Shown one piece after another: positions 17,403 to 28,707 of a stretch of 64,000 nucleotides of DNA (positions are counted from its first letter, which is position 1; every line of letters starts with the position of its first letter). The notes beneath the pieces were generated by a model. That model searched no databases and had not been told where the DNA came from. It was given only the letters and a program-made list of their open reading frames with translations. The stretch is from the NCBI RefSeq assembly GCF_003601975.1, contig NZ_QZWZ01000001.1:490848-554847 (forward strand), read 5' to 3'. Both the position numbers and the translations under genes were made by a program. Source of the DNA: Mesorhizobium waimense (GTDB lineage: Bacteria; Pseudomonadota; Alphaproteobacteria; Rhizobiales; Rhizobiaceae).

Positions 17403-20312
17403 TTACTCCGCCGCTTCCAGCGGGGCGATGCGGCGGCTCTGGCGGGCCTGCTCGTTATAATCCCTCTGCCACTCGGTCGGGCCGTTGGACGGCGCCACCT
17501 GGACGGCGGTGACCTTGTATTCCGGACAGTTGGTCGCCCAGTCCGAGAAGTCGGTGGTGATCACGTTCGCCTGCGTGTCGGGGTGGTGGAAGGTCGTGTA
17601 GACCACGCCAGGCGAGACGCGGTCGGTGATCAGCGAGCGCAGCGTCGTCTCGCCGGAACGGCTCGCCAACCGCACCCAGTCGCCTTCGCGAATGCCGCGG
17701 TTCTCGGCATCGTGCGGATGGATCTCCAGCATGTCTTCGGCATGCCACATCACATTTTCGGTGCGCCTGGTCTGCGCGCCGACATTGTACTGCGACAGAA
17801 TCCGCCCGGTGGTGAGCAGCAGCGGGAAGCGCGGCCCAGTCCTTTCGTCCGTCGCCACATACTCGGTGCGGATGAACTTGCCCTTGCCGCGCACGAAACC
17901 GTCGACATGCATGATCGGGGTGCCGAGCGGCGCCTTCTCGTTGCAGGGCCATTGCACGGATCCGACACGGTCGAGCAGCTCGAAGGAGACGTTGGCGAAG
18001 CTCGGCGTCGTCTTGGCGATCTCGTCCATGATCTCGGAAGGATGTTGATAGTTCCAGTCCAGCCCGATCGCGCGGGCAAGCTCCTGCGTCGCCTCCCAAT
18101 CGGCGTAGCGCGCCTTCGGCTCGATAACCTTGCGCACCATGTTGATGCGGCGCTCGGCATTGGTGAAAGTGCCGTCCTTCTCGAGGAAGGTCGAGCCCGG
18201 CAGGAATACATGCGCGTAGTTCGCCGTCTCGTTGAGGAAGAGGTCGTGCACGACCACGCATTCCATCGCGGCGAGGCCGGCGGCGACATGCTTGGTGTCG
18301 GGATCGGACTGCAGAATGTCCTCGCCCTGGATGTAGATGCCCTTGAAGGAGCCGTCGACGGCGGCATCGAGCATGTTGGGGATACGCAAGCCCGGCTCGT
18401 CGTCCAGCTTCACGCCCCACAGGCTCTCATAGATGTCGCGCACGGCTTCGCCGGAGATATGGCGATAGCCGGGCAGTTCGTGCGGGAAGGACCCCATGTC
18501 GCACGAGCCCTGCACATTGTTCTGGCCGCGCAGCGGGTTCACGCCGACGCCGGGACGGCCGATATTGCCGGTGGCCATGGCGAGGTTGGCGATCGCCATC
18601 ACCGTGGTCGAACCCTGGCTGTGTTCCGTCACGCCGAGGCCGTAGTAGATGGCGCCGTTGCCGCCGGTGGCGTAAAGACGCGCCGCGCCGCGGATCAGCT
18701 CGGGATCGACGCCCGACAATTTGCCGACGGTTTCGGGGCTGTTTTCCGGCAGGGCGACGAACGACGCCCAATCCTGGAATTCCGCCCAGTCGCAGCGCTC
18801 GCGGATGAAAGCTTCGTCGAAGAGGCCTTCGGTGACGATGACATGCGCCAGCGCCGTCAGCACCGCCACATTGGTGCCGGGCTTCAGCGGCAGGTGATAG
18901 GCGGCTTCGATATGGGCCGACTTGACCATCTCGGTGCGGCGCGGATCGAGCACGATCAGCTTGGCGCCCTGGCGCAGCCGCTTCTTCAGCCGCGAGGCGA
19001 ACACCGGATGGGCCGATGCCGGATTGGCGCCGATGACGACGGCTACGTCGGTAAAGTCGACGGAGTCGAAATCCTGCGTGCCGGCCGAGGTGCCATAGGT
19101 CTGGCCGAGCCCGTAGCCGGTCGGCGAATGGCAGACGCGCGCGCAAGTGTCGACATTGTTGTTGCGGAAGCCTTGCCGCACCAGCTTCTGGACGAGATAG
19201 GTCTCCTCGTTGGTGCAGCGCGAGGAGGTGATGCCGCCGATTGCGGTGCGTCCGTACTGATACTGGATCCGGCGGAATTCCTTGGCAGTATGGGCAACAG
19301 CCTCTTCCCAGCTCACTTCGCGCCAGGGATCGGTGATCTTTTCCCGGATCATCGGCGACAGGATGCGGTCCTTGTGGGTGGCGTAGCCGTAGGCGAACCG
19401 GCCCTTCACGCAGGAATGGCCGTGGTTCGCCTTGCCCTCCTTGTAGGGCATCATGCGGATGACCTCGTCGTCCTTCACCTCGGCCTTGAACGAGCAGCCG
19501 ACGCCGCAATAGGCGCAGGTGGTGACGGCCGAGCGTTCCGGCATGCCCTTCTCAAGTACCGTTTTCTCGCGCAGCGCGTCGGTCGGGCAGGCCTGCACGC
19601 AGGCGCCGCAGGACACGCATTCGGAGGCGATGAAATCCTCGTGCATGCCGGCGACCATGCGCGATTCGAAACCGCGGCCCTCGATGGTCAGCGCGAAGGT
19701 GCCCTGCACCTCCTCGCAGGCCCGCACGCAACGCGAGCAGACGATGCATTGCGCCGGATCATAGGTGAAATAGGGATTGGAGTCGTCGCGGGCGATGTAG
19801 TCGACCGCCAGCGAGCCATGGCCGGGCGCGACGCCGTCTTCCTTGACGTGGTTACGGCCTTCGACGCCGAAGCGGTTCTCGGTCAGGCCGACCGACTTCG
19901 CCACCACGTCGAATTCGCTGGCGCCTGTACCGGCCTTTTCGTTCCAACCGGTCGGATGGTCAGAGACGTAAAGCTCCATGACGCCGCGTCGAATGGCGTC
20001 GAGCCGCTCGGACTGCGTGTTGACCACCATGCCTTCGCCAACCGGCGTCGTGCAGGACGCCGGCGTGCCGCCGCGCCCGTCGATCTCGACGAGGCAGACA
20101 CGACATGAGCCGAAAGAGTCCAGCATGTCGGTGGCGCAGAGTTTTGGGATCTCGACCCCGCCCTCCATCGCCGCACGCATGATCGACGTGCCTTCCGGCA
20201 CGGTGATGCTGCGGCCGTCAACGGTCAGCGTGACCTGCTTCTCGGCAGTGGATTGCGGGGTTCCGTAGTCGATCTCTTCGATGAGCGATGGGAAGTCGGC
20301 CTTGATGTTCAT
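17403..20312 (-). CDS. fdsA: NAD-dependent formate dehydrogenase, alpha (catalytic) subunit
   Basis: 969 residues. The N-terminal part carries a [2Fe-2S] ferredoxin domain (LCATDMLDSFGSCRVCLVEI). NuoG-like and [4Fe-4S] clusters follow (CIVCSRCVRACEEVQ; CVSCGACVQACPTDA). The molybdopterin domain begins at CAYCGVGCSF with its own [4Fe-4S] cluster. The catalytic Cys-His pair is in DTCARVCHSPTG (~386). It oxidises formate to CO2 at a bis-MGD molybdenum centre and passes electrons to FdsB. It is cytoplasmic, with no Tat signal. It follows fdsB by ten bases. Confidence 0.95.
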   Translation of the reverse strand: MNIKADFPSLIEEIDYGTPQSTAEKQVTLTVDGRSITVPEGTSIMRAAMEGGVEIPKLCATDMLDSFGSCRVCLVEIDGRGGTPASCTTPVGEGMVVNTQSERLDAIRRGVMELYVSDHPTGWNEKAGTGASEFDVVAKSVGLTENRFGVEGRNHVKEDGVAPGHGSLAVDYIARDDSNPYFTYDPAQCIVCSRCVRACEEVQGTFALTIEGRGFESRMVAGMHEDFIASECVSCGACVQACPTDALREKTVLEKGMPERSAVTTCAYCGVGCSFKAEVKDDEVIRMMPYKEGKANHGHSCVKGRFAYGYATHKDRILSPMIREKITDPWREVSWEEAVAHTAKEFRRIQYQYGRTAIGGITSSRCTNEETYLVQKLVRQGFRNNNVDTCARVCHSPTGYGLGQTYGTSAGTQDFDSVDFTDVAVVIGANPASAHPVFASRLKKRLRQGAKLIVLDPRRTEMVKSAHIEAAYHLPLKPGTNVAVLTALAHVIVTEGLFDEAFIRERCDWAEFQDWASFVALPENSPETVGKLSGVDPELIRGAARLYATGGNGAIYYGLGVTEHSQGSTTVMAIANLAMATGNIGRPGVGVNPLRGQNNVQGSCDMGSFPHELPGYRHISGEAVRDIYESLWGVKLDDEPGLRIPNMLDAAVDGSFKGIYIQGEDILQSDPDTKHVAAGLAAMECVVVHDLFLNETANYAHVFLPGSTFLEKDGTFTNAERRINMVRKVIEPKARYADWEATQELARAIGLDWNYQHPSEIMDEIAKTTPSFANVSFELLDRVGSVQWPCNEKAPLGTPIMHVDGFVRGKGKFIRTEYVATDERTGPRFPLLLTTGRILSQYNVGAQTRRTENVMWHAEDMLEIHPHDAENRGIREGDWVRLASRSGETTLRSLITDRVSPGVVYTTFHHPDTQANVITTDFSDWATNCPEYKVTAVQVAPSNGPTEWQRDYNEQARQSRRIAPLEAAE

Positions 20313-20322
20313 CTGCCAGCTC

Positions 20323-21875
<1,553 letters not shown>

Positions 21876-21879
<4 letters not shown>

Positions 21880-22355
21880 GAGCGTACCTCCGCGACGATC
21901 TCTTCGATCTTCTCGTCATCGAGCCGCCCGATCACCTCGCCGTCCAGCATTGCCGACGGCGAACAGGCGCAAAGCCCGAGGCAATAGACCGGTTCCAGTG
22001 TAACCGATCCGTCGCGGGTGGTCTCGTGAAAACCGATACCGAGCAATTGCTTGATCTTGGCGGCGACTGCATCCGAACCCATCGACTGACACGCTTCCGC
22101 CTGGCAGAGCTTGAGCACGTGCCGGCCGGCCGGCTTGGCGCGGAAATCATGATAGAAGGTGACGACGCCGTGCACTTCGGCCCTGGAGAGGTTCAGCCCA
22201 TCGGCAATGACCGGCAACGCGTCGTGCGGCACATGGCCGAACTCTTCCTGGATGCCATGGAGGATCGGCAGCAGTGGACCTTCGAGGTCCTTCAACTCCT
22301 GGACGATCGCCGCCGTGCGCGATGTTATCTCGGTACTTGCAGGCTGCATCGTCAT
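21876..22355 (-). CDS. fdsG: NAD-dependent formate dehydrogenase, gamma subunit
   Basis: 159 residues, NuoE-like. Four cysteines in KLCQAEACQS and PVYCLGLCACSP bind a [2Fe-2S] cluster; VHGVVTFYHDF is typical of the fold. It pairs with FdsB in the diaphorase unit. A strong GGGAGGG precedes the ATG. It is the first gene of the fds operon and lies 134 bases after the LysR gene, with two inverted repeats in the gap. Confidence 0.94.
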
Positions 22356-22373
22356 GCAGCGCCCTCCCTGGTC

Positions 22374-22388
22374 GATAGCTTTTATCGC
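22374..22388. promoter_or_regulatory. Short GATA-TATC inverted repeat before fdsG
   Basis: CGATA-GCTTT-TATCG lies 19-33 bases before the fdsG ATG and shares the GATA/TATC half-sites of the perfect palindrome at 22443-22465. It may be a second, weaker contact site for the LysR protein or overlap the promoter. Confidence 0.3.
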
Positions 22389-22442
22389 TAAGTGTTTACA
22401 AAATCAGAGGAAACCCCTGAAATCAATAAAGCTGATCCGTTG

Positions 22443-22465
22443 CTTGATAGAAATTTTCTATCAAG
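22443..22465. promoter_or_regulatory. Perfect 23-bp palindrome, candidate operator of the fds operon
   Basis: CTTGATAGAAA and TTTCTATCAAG are exact complements around one central T. The core ATAG-N7-CTAT is a classic LysR T-N11-A site. It lies 25 bases after the LysR stop and about 100 bases upstream of fdsG. It is AT-rich and lacks a terminator T-run, so an operator fits better than a terminator. Confidence 0.55.
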
Positions 22466-22489
22466 CTCGCTCGGCCAGCACTGTCTAGC

Positions 22490-23389
22490 TCAGCGGCGGG
22501 TGTGGAAATCGTCCGCCAGCGCCATTGCCTCGTCCAGCAGCGCCTGCACCAGCGGCGTGTGCGGCTCGCGCGGTGTCGCCACCAGCCCGACGGTGTGGCT
22601 GGCATCCGGCTCGACGATCGGAATGGCCCGGATCGGCTCGGAAAAGCCGAATGTTTCCGCAAGGTTGAGCGGCATGATCGACGACCATTTGCCGGTGCGG
22701 ATATGCGAAAACAAGACAATCATAGAATTGGATTCGAGCGTCGGCCGCACCTGCACGCCAGCCTCGGCCAGATGCTGGTCGATGATGCGACGGTTCTGCA
22801 TGTCCGGCGTCAAAAGGCAGAGCGGCAAATGGCTGATTTCCGCCCATGTCACTTTGTCGCGGTCGGAATAGGGGTTTCCGACCGCTGTGATCAGCTGATA
22901 GCGCTCGTCATAGAGCGGCACGCTGGTCACCCGCCCCAGCGGCTCGTTGTCGAGATAGGTGATACCGGCATCGATGTCGAAATTGCCGAGCAGCGACAGC
23001 ACTTCGATCGAGGTGCGTGACAGCACCGAGAAGGTGACGCCCGGGTGCTTTTCGCGAAACGGCGTCGTCAGCCGCGCCACCATGGCCAATGTGGTTGGGA
23101 TGGCGGCAATGCGGATGCGGCCGGACAGGCCGTGGCGCGCCGCCCGCATCTCCTCGCGCATGGTGCGGCTGTCGCCGACGATGCGCCGTGCCCACACCAG
23201 CACCTGCTCGCCTTCCGGCGTCAGCCCCTGGAAGCGCGAGCCGCGCAGCACCAGCATGACGCCGAGCTGACCCTCCAGCTGCTTGATCCCGGCCGAGAGC
23301 GTGGGTTGCGTCACCCCGCACACCTCCGCCGCCCGGCCGAAATGCTCTTCCTTGGCCAGCGCGATGAAGAATTCCAGCTTGTCGATCAT
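22490..23389 (-). CDS. LysR family regulator, probable regulator of formate dehydrogenase
   Basis: 299 residues. The N-terminal helix-turn-helix reads MIDKLEFFIALAKEEHFGRA then GVTQPTLSAGIKQLEGQLGV, followed by the normal effector-binding domain. It lies immediately upstream of fdsG on the same strand. A perfect LysR-type palindrome in the gap makes it the likely activator of the fds operon, perhaps in response to formate or redox state (inference from position). Its last codons read FHTRR, and about 25 bases separate the stop from the palindrome. Confidence 0.87.
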   Translation of the reverse strand: MIDKLEFFIALAKEEHFGRAAEVCGVTQPTLSAGIKQLEGQLGVMLVLRGSRFQGLTPEGEQVLVWARRIVGDSRTMREEMRAARHGLSGRIRIAAIPTTLAMVARLTTPFREKHPGVTFSVLSRTSIEVLSLLGNFDIDAGITYLDNEPLGRVTSVPLYDERYQLITAVGNPYSDRDKVTWAEISHLPLCLLTPDMQNRRIIDQHLAEAGVQVRPTLESNSMIVLFSHIRTGKWSSIMPLNLAETFGFSEPIRAIPIVEPDASHTVGLVATPREPHTPLVQALLDEAMALADDFHTRR

Positions 23390-23442
23390 GCGCGCAAGCT
23401 AACCGGCACTGCATGCTTGCGCCAGATCATGCCTGCGCTGCC

Positions 23443-23820
23443 CTATTTGTCCACGAGGTTCAGGATGTTGCCGTCCGGGTCCTTGAACCAGGCGACCTTC
23501 ATGCCGTAGCCGACATGGATATCGCCCTCGAGCGAAAGGCCGGGCATCTCATAGTGCTCGAAGGCGACGCCTTTCGATTTCAGCGATTTGACGACTTTGC
23601 CGATCTCGTCGCCGACCGTCCAGGTTACCGCAGTCGCCTTGTTGGTGCCCGCGAATTCGGAATGATAGACATTGATGACCGTGTCGCCGCTTTTGTAGAC
23701 GACCAGTTCGTCACCCATGTCGTCCACCTGCTTTAGGCCCAGTGTCCCTTCATAAAAGGCCTTTGCCTTCGCCAGGTCTTTCACCGCCAGATTGGCCGTT
23801 GCGTTGCTGTTTGCGAGCAT
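23443..23820 (-). CDS. VOC/glyoxalase-family protein
   Basis: 125 residues from the ATG at 23820, with AGGAGA six bases upstream; a longer in-frame extension to 23958 has no such support. NATANLAVKDLAKAKAFYEG at the start and GMKVAWFKDPDGNILNLVDK at the end are the paired beta-alpha-beta-beta-beta modules of the superfamily. His and Glu residues that could bind metal are present (VYHSEF, FEHYEM). The reaction is unknown. It is a single gene between the LysR gene and mrp. Confidence 0.8.
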   Translation of the reverse strand: MLANSNATANLAVKDLAKAKAFYEGTLGLKQVDDMGDELVVYKSGDTVINVYHSEFAGTNKATAVTWTVGDEIGKVVKSLKSKGVAFEHYEMPGLSLEGDIHVGYGMKVAWFKDPDGNILNLVDK

Positions 23821-24019
23821 GATCCGTCTCCTTGCCTTGATGTCGTGCTCATGCTGCTCCTTCAGATAGGTCGCGCCGGCTGGTTGGCGACCGTCGATCA
23901 GGCAAATCCGACAGCTTCCGTCGTTTTCCGGGGCACACCAAGCCGGCTGTTGCTCCACGGCTTGGTTCTGTCCGGAAACTGCACTATCTCAGGCGCGAGC
24001 TTGCATAAAGGAAGACCTG

Positions 24020-25189
<1,170 letters not shown>

Positions 25190-25201
25190 GTCGGACGCAG
25201 C

Positions 25202-25651
25202 TTAACCGCCGACCTTCTCGCCAAAACTCGAGAAAAATTGCCCCGCCAGTTTCTTCGAGGTCGATTCGATCAGCCGGCTGCCGAGCTGGGCGATCTTGCC
25301 GCCGACATCGGCCTTGGCTGCGTATTTGAGCACCGTCGTGTCCGGCCCGTCTGATGTCAGCGTCACGTCGGCGCCGCCCTTGGCGAAGCCGGCGATGCCG
25401 CCCTTGCCCTCGCCCTGGATCGTGTAGGAATGCGGTGGCTTGAGGTTCTTCAGCGTCACCTCGCCGTTGAACGTCGCCTTGATCGGCCCGATCTTCAGCA
25501 CCACTGTCGCCGCCATCTCGGTGTCCGACTTCTTTTCGAGGCTCTGGCAACCGGGGATGGTGTCCTTGAGGATTTCGGGATCGTTCAGCGCTTCCCACAC
25601 TTTTTGCAGGGGTGCGGCGATGCGTTCCTCGCCTTCGATCACCAAAGCCAT
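25202..25651 (-). CDS. CoxG-like (carbon monoxide dehydrogenase subunit G, SRPBCC) protein
   Basis: 149 residues from the ATG at 25651, with GGGAGG upstream. [20 protein letters not shown], then [13 protein letters not shown], then [10 protein letters not shown], is the CoxG family of the START/SRPBCC fold. In carboxydotrophs CoxG helps membrane attachment of CO dehydrogenase, but stand-alone copies without coxMSL are common and their role is unclear. No molybdenum hydroxylase genes are next to it. It is convergent with mrp across 12 bases. Confidence 0.85.
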   Translation of the reverse strand: MALVIEGEERIAAPLQKVWEALNDPEILKDTIPGCQSLEKKSDTEMAATVVLKIGPIKATFNGEVTLKNLKPPHSYTIQGEGKGGIAGFAKGGADVTLTSDGPDTTVLKYAAKADVGGKIAQLGSRLIESTSKKLAGQFFSSFGEKVGG

Positions 25652-25799
25652 CAAAACCTCCCGGAAAGATTGGTTCGAAGCCCTAGCGCAGGGGCGCTGT
25701 TGTGTCTATCGCACCAAAGTGTTGGTTCGGATCGCGCATGCCTCTTGCCTGCTTCCGCGCGTTGCCATATCGATTTGTCCTACAAATATGGAGACCATG

Positions 25800-27605
25800 A
25801 TGGCCGGCGCCCCCACCGATAAGAAGAAATTTCGCTCGCAGGAGTGGTTCGACAACCCTGATAACCCCGGCATGACGGCGCTTTATCTGGAGCGCTACCT
25901 GAATTACGGCCTGACGCGCGCCGAGCTGATGTCGGGCAAGCCACTGATCGGCATCGCCCAGACCGGATCCGATCTGTCGCCCTGCAACCGTCACCATATC
26001 GAACTGGCCAAGCGCGTGCGCGAAGGCATCGTCTCGATGGGCGGCATCCCCTTCGAATTCCCGTGCCATCCGATCCAGGAAACCGGCAAGCGCCCGACCG
26101 CCGCACTCGACCGCAACCTCGCCTATCTCGGCCTGGTCGAGGTGCTCTACGGCTATCCGCTCGACGGCGTCGTGCTTACCATCGGCTGCGACAAGACCAC
26201 GCCCGCCATGCTGATGGCGGCGGCCACCGTCAACATTCCGGCGATCGCGCTGTCGGTCGGCCCGATGCTCAATGGCTGGCACAAGGGCAAGCGCACCGGC
26301 TCTGGCACCATCGTCTGGGAGTCGCGCCAGCGCCTGTCGGCCGGCGAGATCGACTATGACGAGTTCATGGACATCGTCGCCTCCTCGGCGCCGTCCACCG
26401 GCTATTGCAACACCATGGGCACCGCCACCACCATGAATTCGCTGGCCGAGGCGCTCGGCATGCAGCTGCCGGGTTCGGCCGCCATTCCGGCGCCGTACCG
26501 CGAGCGCGGCCAGATTTCCTACGAGACGGGCAGGCGCATCGTCGAAATGGTGCATGAGGATTTGAAGCCGTCCGACATCATGACGCGGCAGGCCTTCGAG
26601 AACGCCATCGTCGTCAATTCCGCTATCGGCGGCTCGACCAACGCGCCGATCCATCTCAACGCCATTGCCCGCCATCTCGGCGTGCCGCTCGACAATGACG
26701 ACTGGCAGACGGTCGGCCTCAATGTGCCGCTGATCGTCAATCTGCAGCCGACGGGCGAATATCTCGGCGAGGACTATCATCATGCCGGCGGCGTGCCGGC
26801 CGTGGTGGCCGAACTGCTGAAGGCCGGACTGTTGCCGCACCCCGATGCCGTGACCGCCAACGGCAAGTCGATCGGCGACAATTGCAAGGGCGTGGCCAAC
26901 GAGAATGCCGACGTCATCCGCACCGTCGCCAAGCCGCTCAAGGCCAATGCCGGATTCATCAACCTCAAGGGCAATCTGTTCGATTCGGCGATCATGAAGA
27001 CCAGCGGCATCTCGCCGGAATTCCGTGAGCGCTATCTGTCCAATCCGAAGGACCCGGAAGCCTTCGAGGGCAATGCCATGGTCTTCGACGGTCCGGAGGA
27101 CTACCACGCCCGTATCGACGATCCGGCGCAAGGCATCGACGAGCACACCATCCTGTTCATGCGCGGTGCCGGCCCGATCGGCTATCCCGGCGGCGCCGAA
27201 GTCGTCAACATGCAGCCGCCGGCCTATCTCATCAAGAAGGGCATTCATGCGCTGGCCTGCATCGGCGACGGCCGCCAGTCGGGCACGTCGGGCTCGCCGT
27301 CGATCCTCAACGCTTCGCCCGAAGCGGCTATAGGCGGTGGCCTGGCGCTGCTCCAGACCGGCGACCGTGTCCGCATCGACCTGAACAAGGGCACCGCCAA
27401 CATCCTCGTCAGCGACGAAGAAATCGCGCAGCGGCGTGTGGCGCTGCAGAACAATGGCGGCTTTCACTACCCGCAACACCAGACGCCGTGGCAGGAGATC
27501 CAGCGCGGCATGGTCGACCAGTTTTCGGCCGGCATGGTGCTGAAGCCTGCGGTGAAATACCAGGATGTGGCGCACACGAGGGGTGTGCCGCGCGACAACC
27601 ACTGA
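25800..27605 (+). CDS. IlvD/Edd-family sugar-acid dehydratase (arabinonate/xylonate type)
   Basis: 601 residues from the ATG at 25800, six bases after GGAG; another ATG is three bases earlier. Cys62 (LSPCN), Cys130 ([10 protein letters not shown]) and Cys203 (STGYCNT) occupy the positions of the [2Fe-2S] ligands known for Rhizobium L-arabinonate dehydratase, and [16 protein letters not shown] carries the catalytic serine. It should dehydrate a sugar acid (L-arabinonate, D-xylonate or D-fuconate type) to the 2-keto-3-deoxy acid. No other pentose-oxidation genes adjoin it, so the sugar is not fixed. It is closed by a strong terminator. Confidence 0.88.
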   Translation: MAGAPTDKKKFRSQEWFDNPDNPGMTALYLERYLNYGLTRAELMSGKPLIGIAQTGSDLSPCNRHHIELAKRVREGIVSMGGIPFEFPCHPIQETGKRPTAALDRNLAYLGLVEVLYGYPLDGVVLTIGCDKTTPAMLMAAATVNIPAIALSVGPMLNGWHKGKRTGSGTIVWESRQRLSAGEIDYDEFMDIVASSAPSTGYCNTMGTATTMNSLAEALGMQLPGSAAIPAPYRERGQISYETGRRIVEMVHEDLKPSDIMTRQAFENAIVVNSAIGGSTNAPIHLNAIARHLGVPLDNDDWQTVGLNVPLIVNLQPTGEYLGEDYHHAGGVPAVVAELLKAGLLPHPDAVTANGKSIGDNCKGVANENADVIRTVAKPLKANAGFINLKGNLFDSAIMKTSGISPEFRERYLSNPKDPEAFEGNAMVFDGPEDYHARIDDPAQGIDEHTILFMRGAGPIGYPGGAEVVNMQPPAYLIKKGIHALACIGDGRQSGTSGSPSILNASPEAAIGGGLALLQTGDRVRIDLNKGTANILVSDEEIAQRRVALQNNGGFHYPQHQTPWQEIQRGMVDQFSAGMVLKPAVKYQDVAHTRGVPRDNH

Positions 27606-27638
27606 GTGGCACATCGCGGTGCTCGTGCAAGCGACAAA

Positions 27639-27671
27639 AGGCGGCTTGATCTGATCAAGCCGCCTCTTTTT
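27639..27671. terminator. Bidirectional rho-independent terminator
   Basis: AGGCGGCTTGATC and GATCAAGCCGCCT form a perfect stem, followed by CTTTTT on the plus strand and preceded by AAAA, which reads as TTTT on the minus strand. It lies between the convergent sugar-acid dehydratase and GFA-type genes and can serve both. Confidence 0.88.
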
Positions 27672-27707
27672 ACGTCTGACGGCGGGCCTTCCTAGGTCCG
27701 GGACCAG

Positions 27708-28127
27708 TCACAAATATCCGGTGATCTCGGGCGGTTGGTCCTGCCGGTTGCGTTTGCCGTCCTCGTAGACGATCGGCGCGGCGGCGAGTTCCTCCTCGGT
27801 GACGTCGTCGAGGCAAGCGATATTCACCGCCCAGAAATTGCCGCCCATGAAATCGAGGTAGCCGCGGGAGAAGAAATTCGCGCCGCAGTTCGGGCACATA
27901 TAGTGGTTGATGTCGCCTTCCGGCCAGTTGGATGGGCTCGCCTTGTATTCCCGCATCCGGTCGCGGCCATCCGTTATGCGCAGCGCCTCGAAGGCCGTGA
28001 AGGATTTCCTGTAGCCGAGTTTCCAGCAGAAACTGCAGTTGCATTTGCGGATGCCCTCGGCGAGGTCGAGATCGGCCTCGAAATGCACCGCGCCGCAATG
28101 GCAGCTGCCGTGATAGGTCTTCTTCAT
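27708..28127 (-). CDS. GFA family protein (glutathione-dependent formaldehyde-activating type)
   Basis: 139 residues from the ATG at 28127, with AGGAGA upstream; the longer frame to 28292 is not supported. The family zinc motifs are present: GSCHCGAVHFEADL, then KCNCSFCWK, then CPNCGANFF. Gfa was named for speeding the reaction of formaldehyde with glutathione, though many family members have no proven activity. Given the demethylating enzymes and formate dehydrogenase in this window, a role in formaldehyde handling is possible but is inference from context. Confidence 0.85.
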   Translation of the reverse strand: MKKTYHGSCHCGAVHFEADLDLAEGIRKCNCSFCWKLGYRKSFTAFEALRITDGRDRMREYKASPSNWPEGDINHYMCPNCGANFFSRGYLDFMGGNFWAVNIACLDDVTEEELAAAPIVYEDGKRNRQDQPPEITGYL

Positions 28128-28290
28128 GGGGTCTCCTCGCAGAATTGCACTGTCCCGTCGATGGTCGGCGAAGCCAGACTCGTGCTTGCAGCTACGCCAG
28201 ATAGGCTCCCAATCTCTCCTGGCAATCCGCCTCTGTGTGCAATAGCGGCGCGCGGTGCCCATATTGTTTGAAAGCGGAACAGGATCCATC

Positions 28291-28689
28291 ATGACGAAAC
28301 GGCGCTCTTCCCTCGGTTTCCTTGGAATGTTCGGCCGCTCGGGCGACCTCAGGGAACTCGACGCAGCGCTACGCGGTGCCGACCTTCATCCAGCCCTTGT
28401 CCCGGAAGGCGTGAAACTCACCATCGTCAATTTGATGAAGGACCACTGGCCCGACGAGCCGCCGCCAGACGCCTATCGATCCATGGCGCAGCTATTCGCC
28501 TACTGCATTGCCGGGCCGGAAACGTTCGAGCAGGCCAATGGCACCGAGCGGCGGCTGGACGCGGAACGCCGGATCGAGGCGGCCCTCGAAGCCGGCGACA
28601 GTTTCGATGCGCAGATCGTGCTGATGGCGCTGCATGCAAAGCTGATCAGCGCCGAAGTCGTCGAGCGCTACGGGGTGCGCGCTGATTGA
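28291..28689 (+). CDS. Conserved hypothetical protein
   Basis: 132 residues from the ATG at 28291 (AGGA upstream). Predominantly helical and soluble, with no signal peptide, membrane segment or cysteine motif. The middle (MAQLFAYCIAGPETFEQANG, then RIEAALEAGDSFDAQIVLMA) looks like paired amphipathic helices. I do not recognise the family. It is convergent with the MttB-type gene and divergent from the GFA gene, so it is a single-gene unit. Confidence 0.65.
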   Translation: MTKRRSSLGFLGMFGRSGDLRELDAALRGADLHPALVPEGVKLTIVNLMKDHWPDEPPPDAYRSMAQLFAYCIAGPETFEQANGTERRLDAERRIEAALEAGDSFDAQIVLMALHAKLISAEVVERYGVRAD

Positions 28690-28707
28690 TCTGAAAGAGA
28701 GGCGGGC

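Noticed and set aside
17001..20108. Very long open frame on the plus strand opposite fdsA (over 1000 codons)
   Set aside because: Its sequence is a His/Arg/Gly/Asp-rich antisense shadow with no domain, while the minus frame encodes a full FdsA with all cofactor motifs. High GC content produces such frames.
22443..22465. The fds palindrome as a rho-independent terminator of the LysR gene
   Set aside because: The stem is AT-rich with a one-base centre and has no following T-run; its position and T-N11-A core fit an operator better.
25683..27614. Long minus-strand frame opposite the sugar-acid dehydratase
   Set aside because: Antisense shadow: the plus frame has the three Fe-S cysteines and active serine; the minus frame shows no motif.
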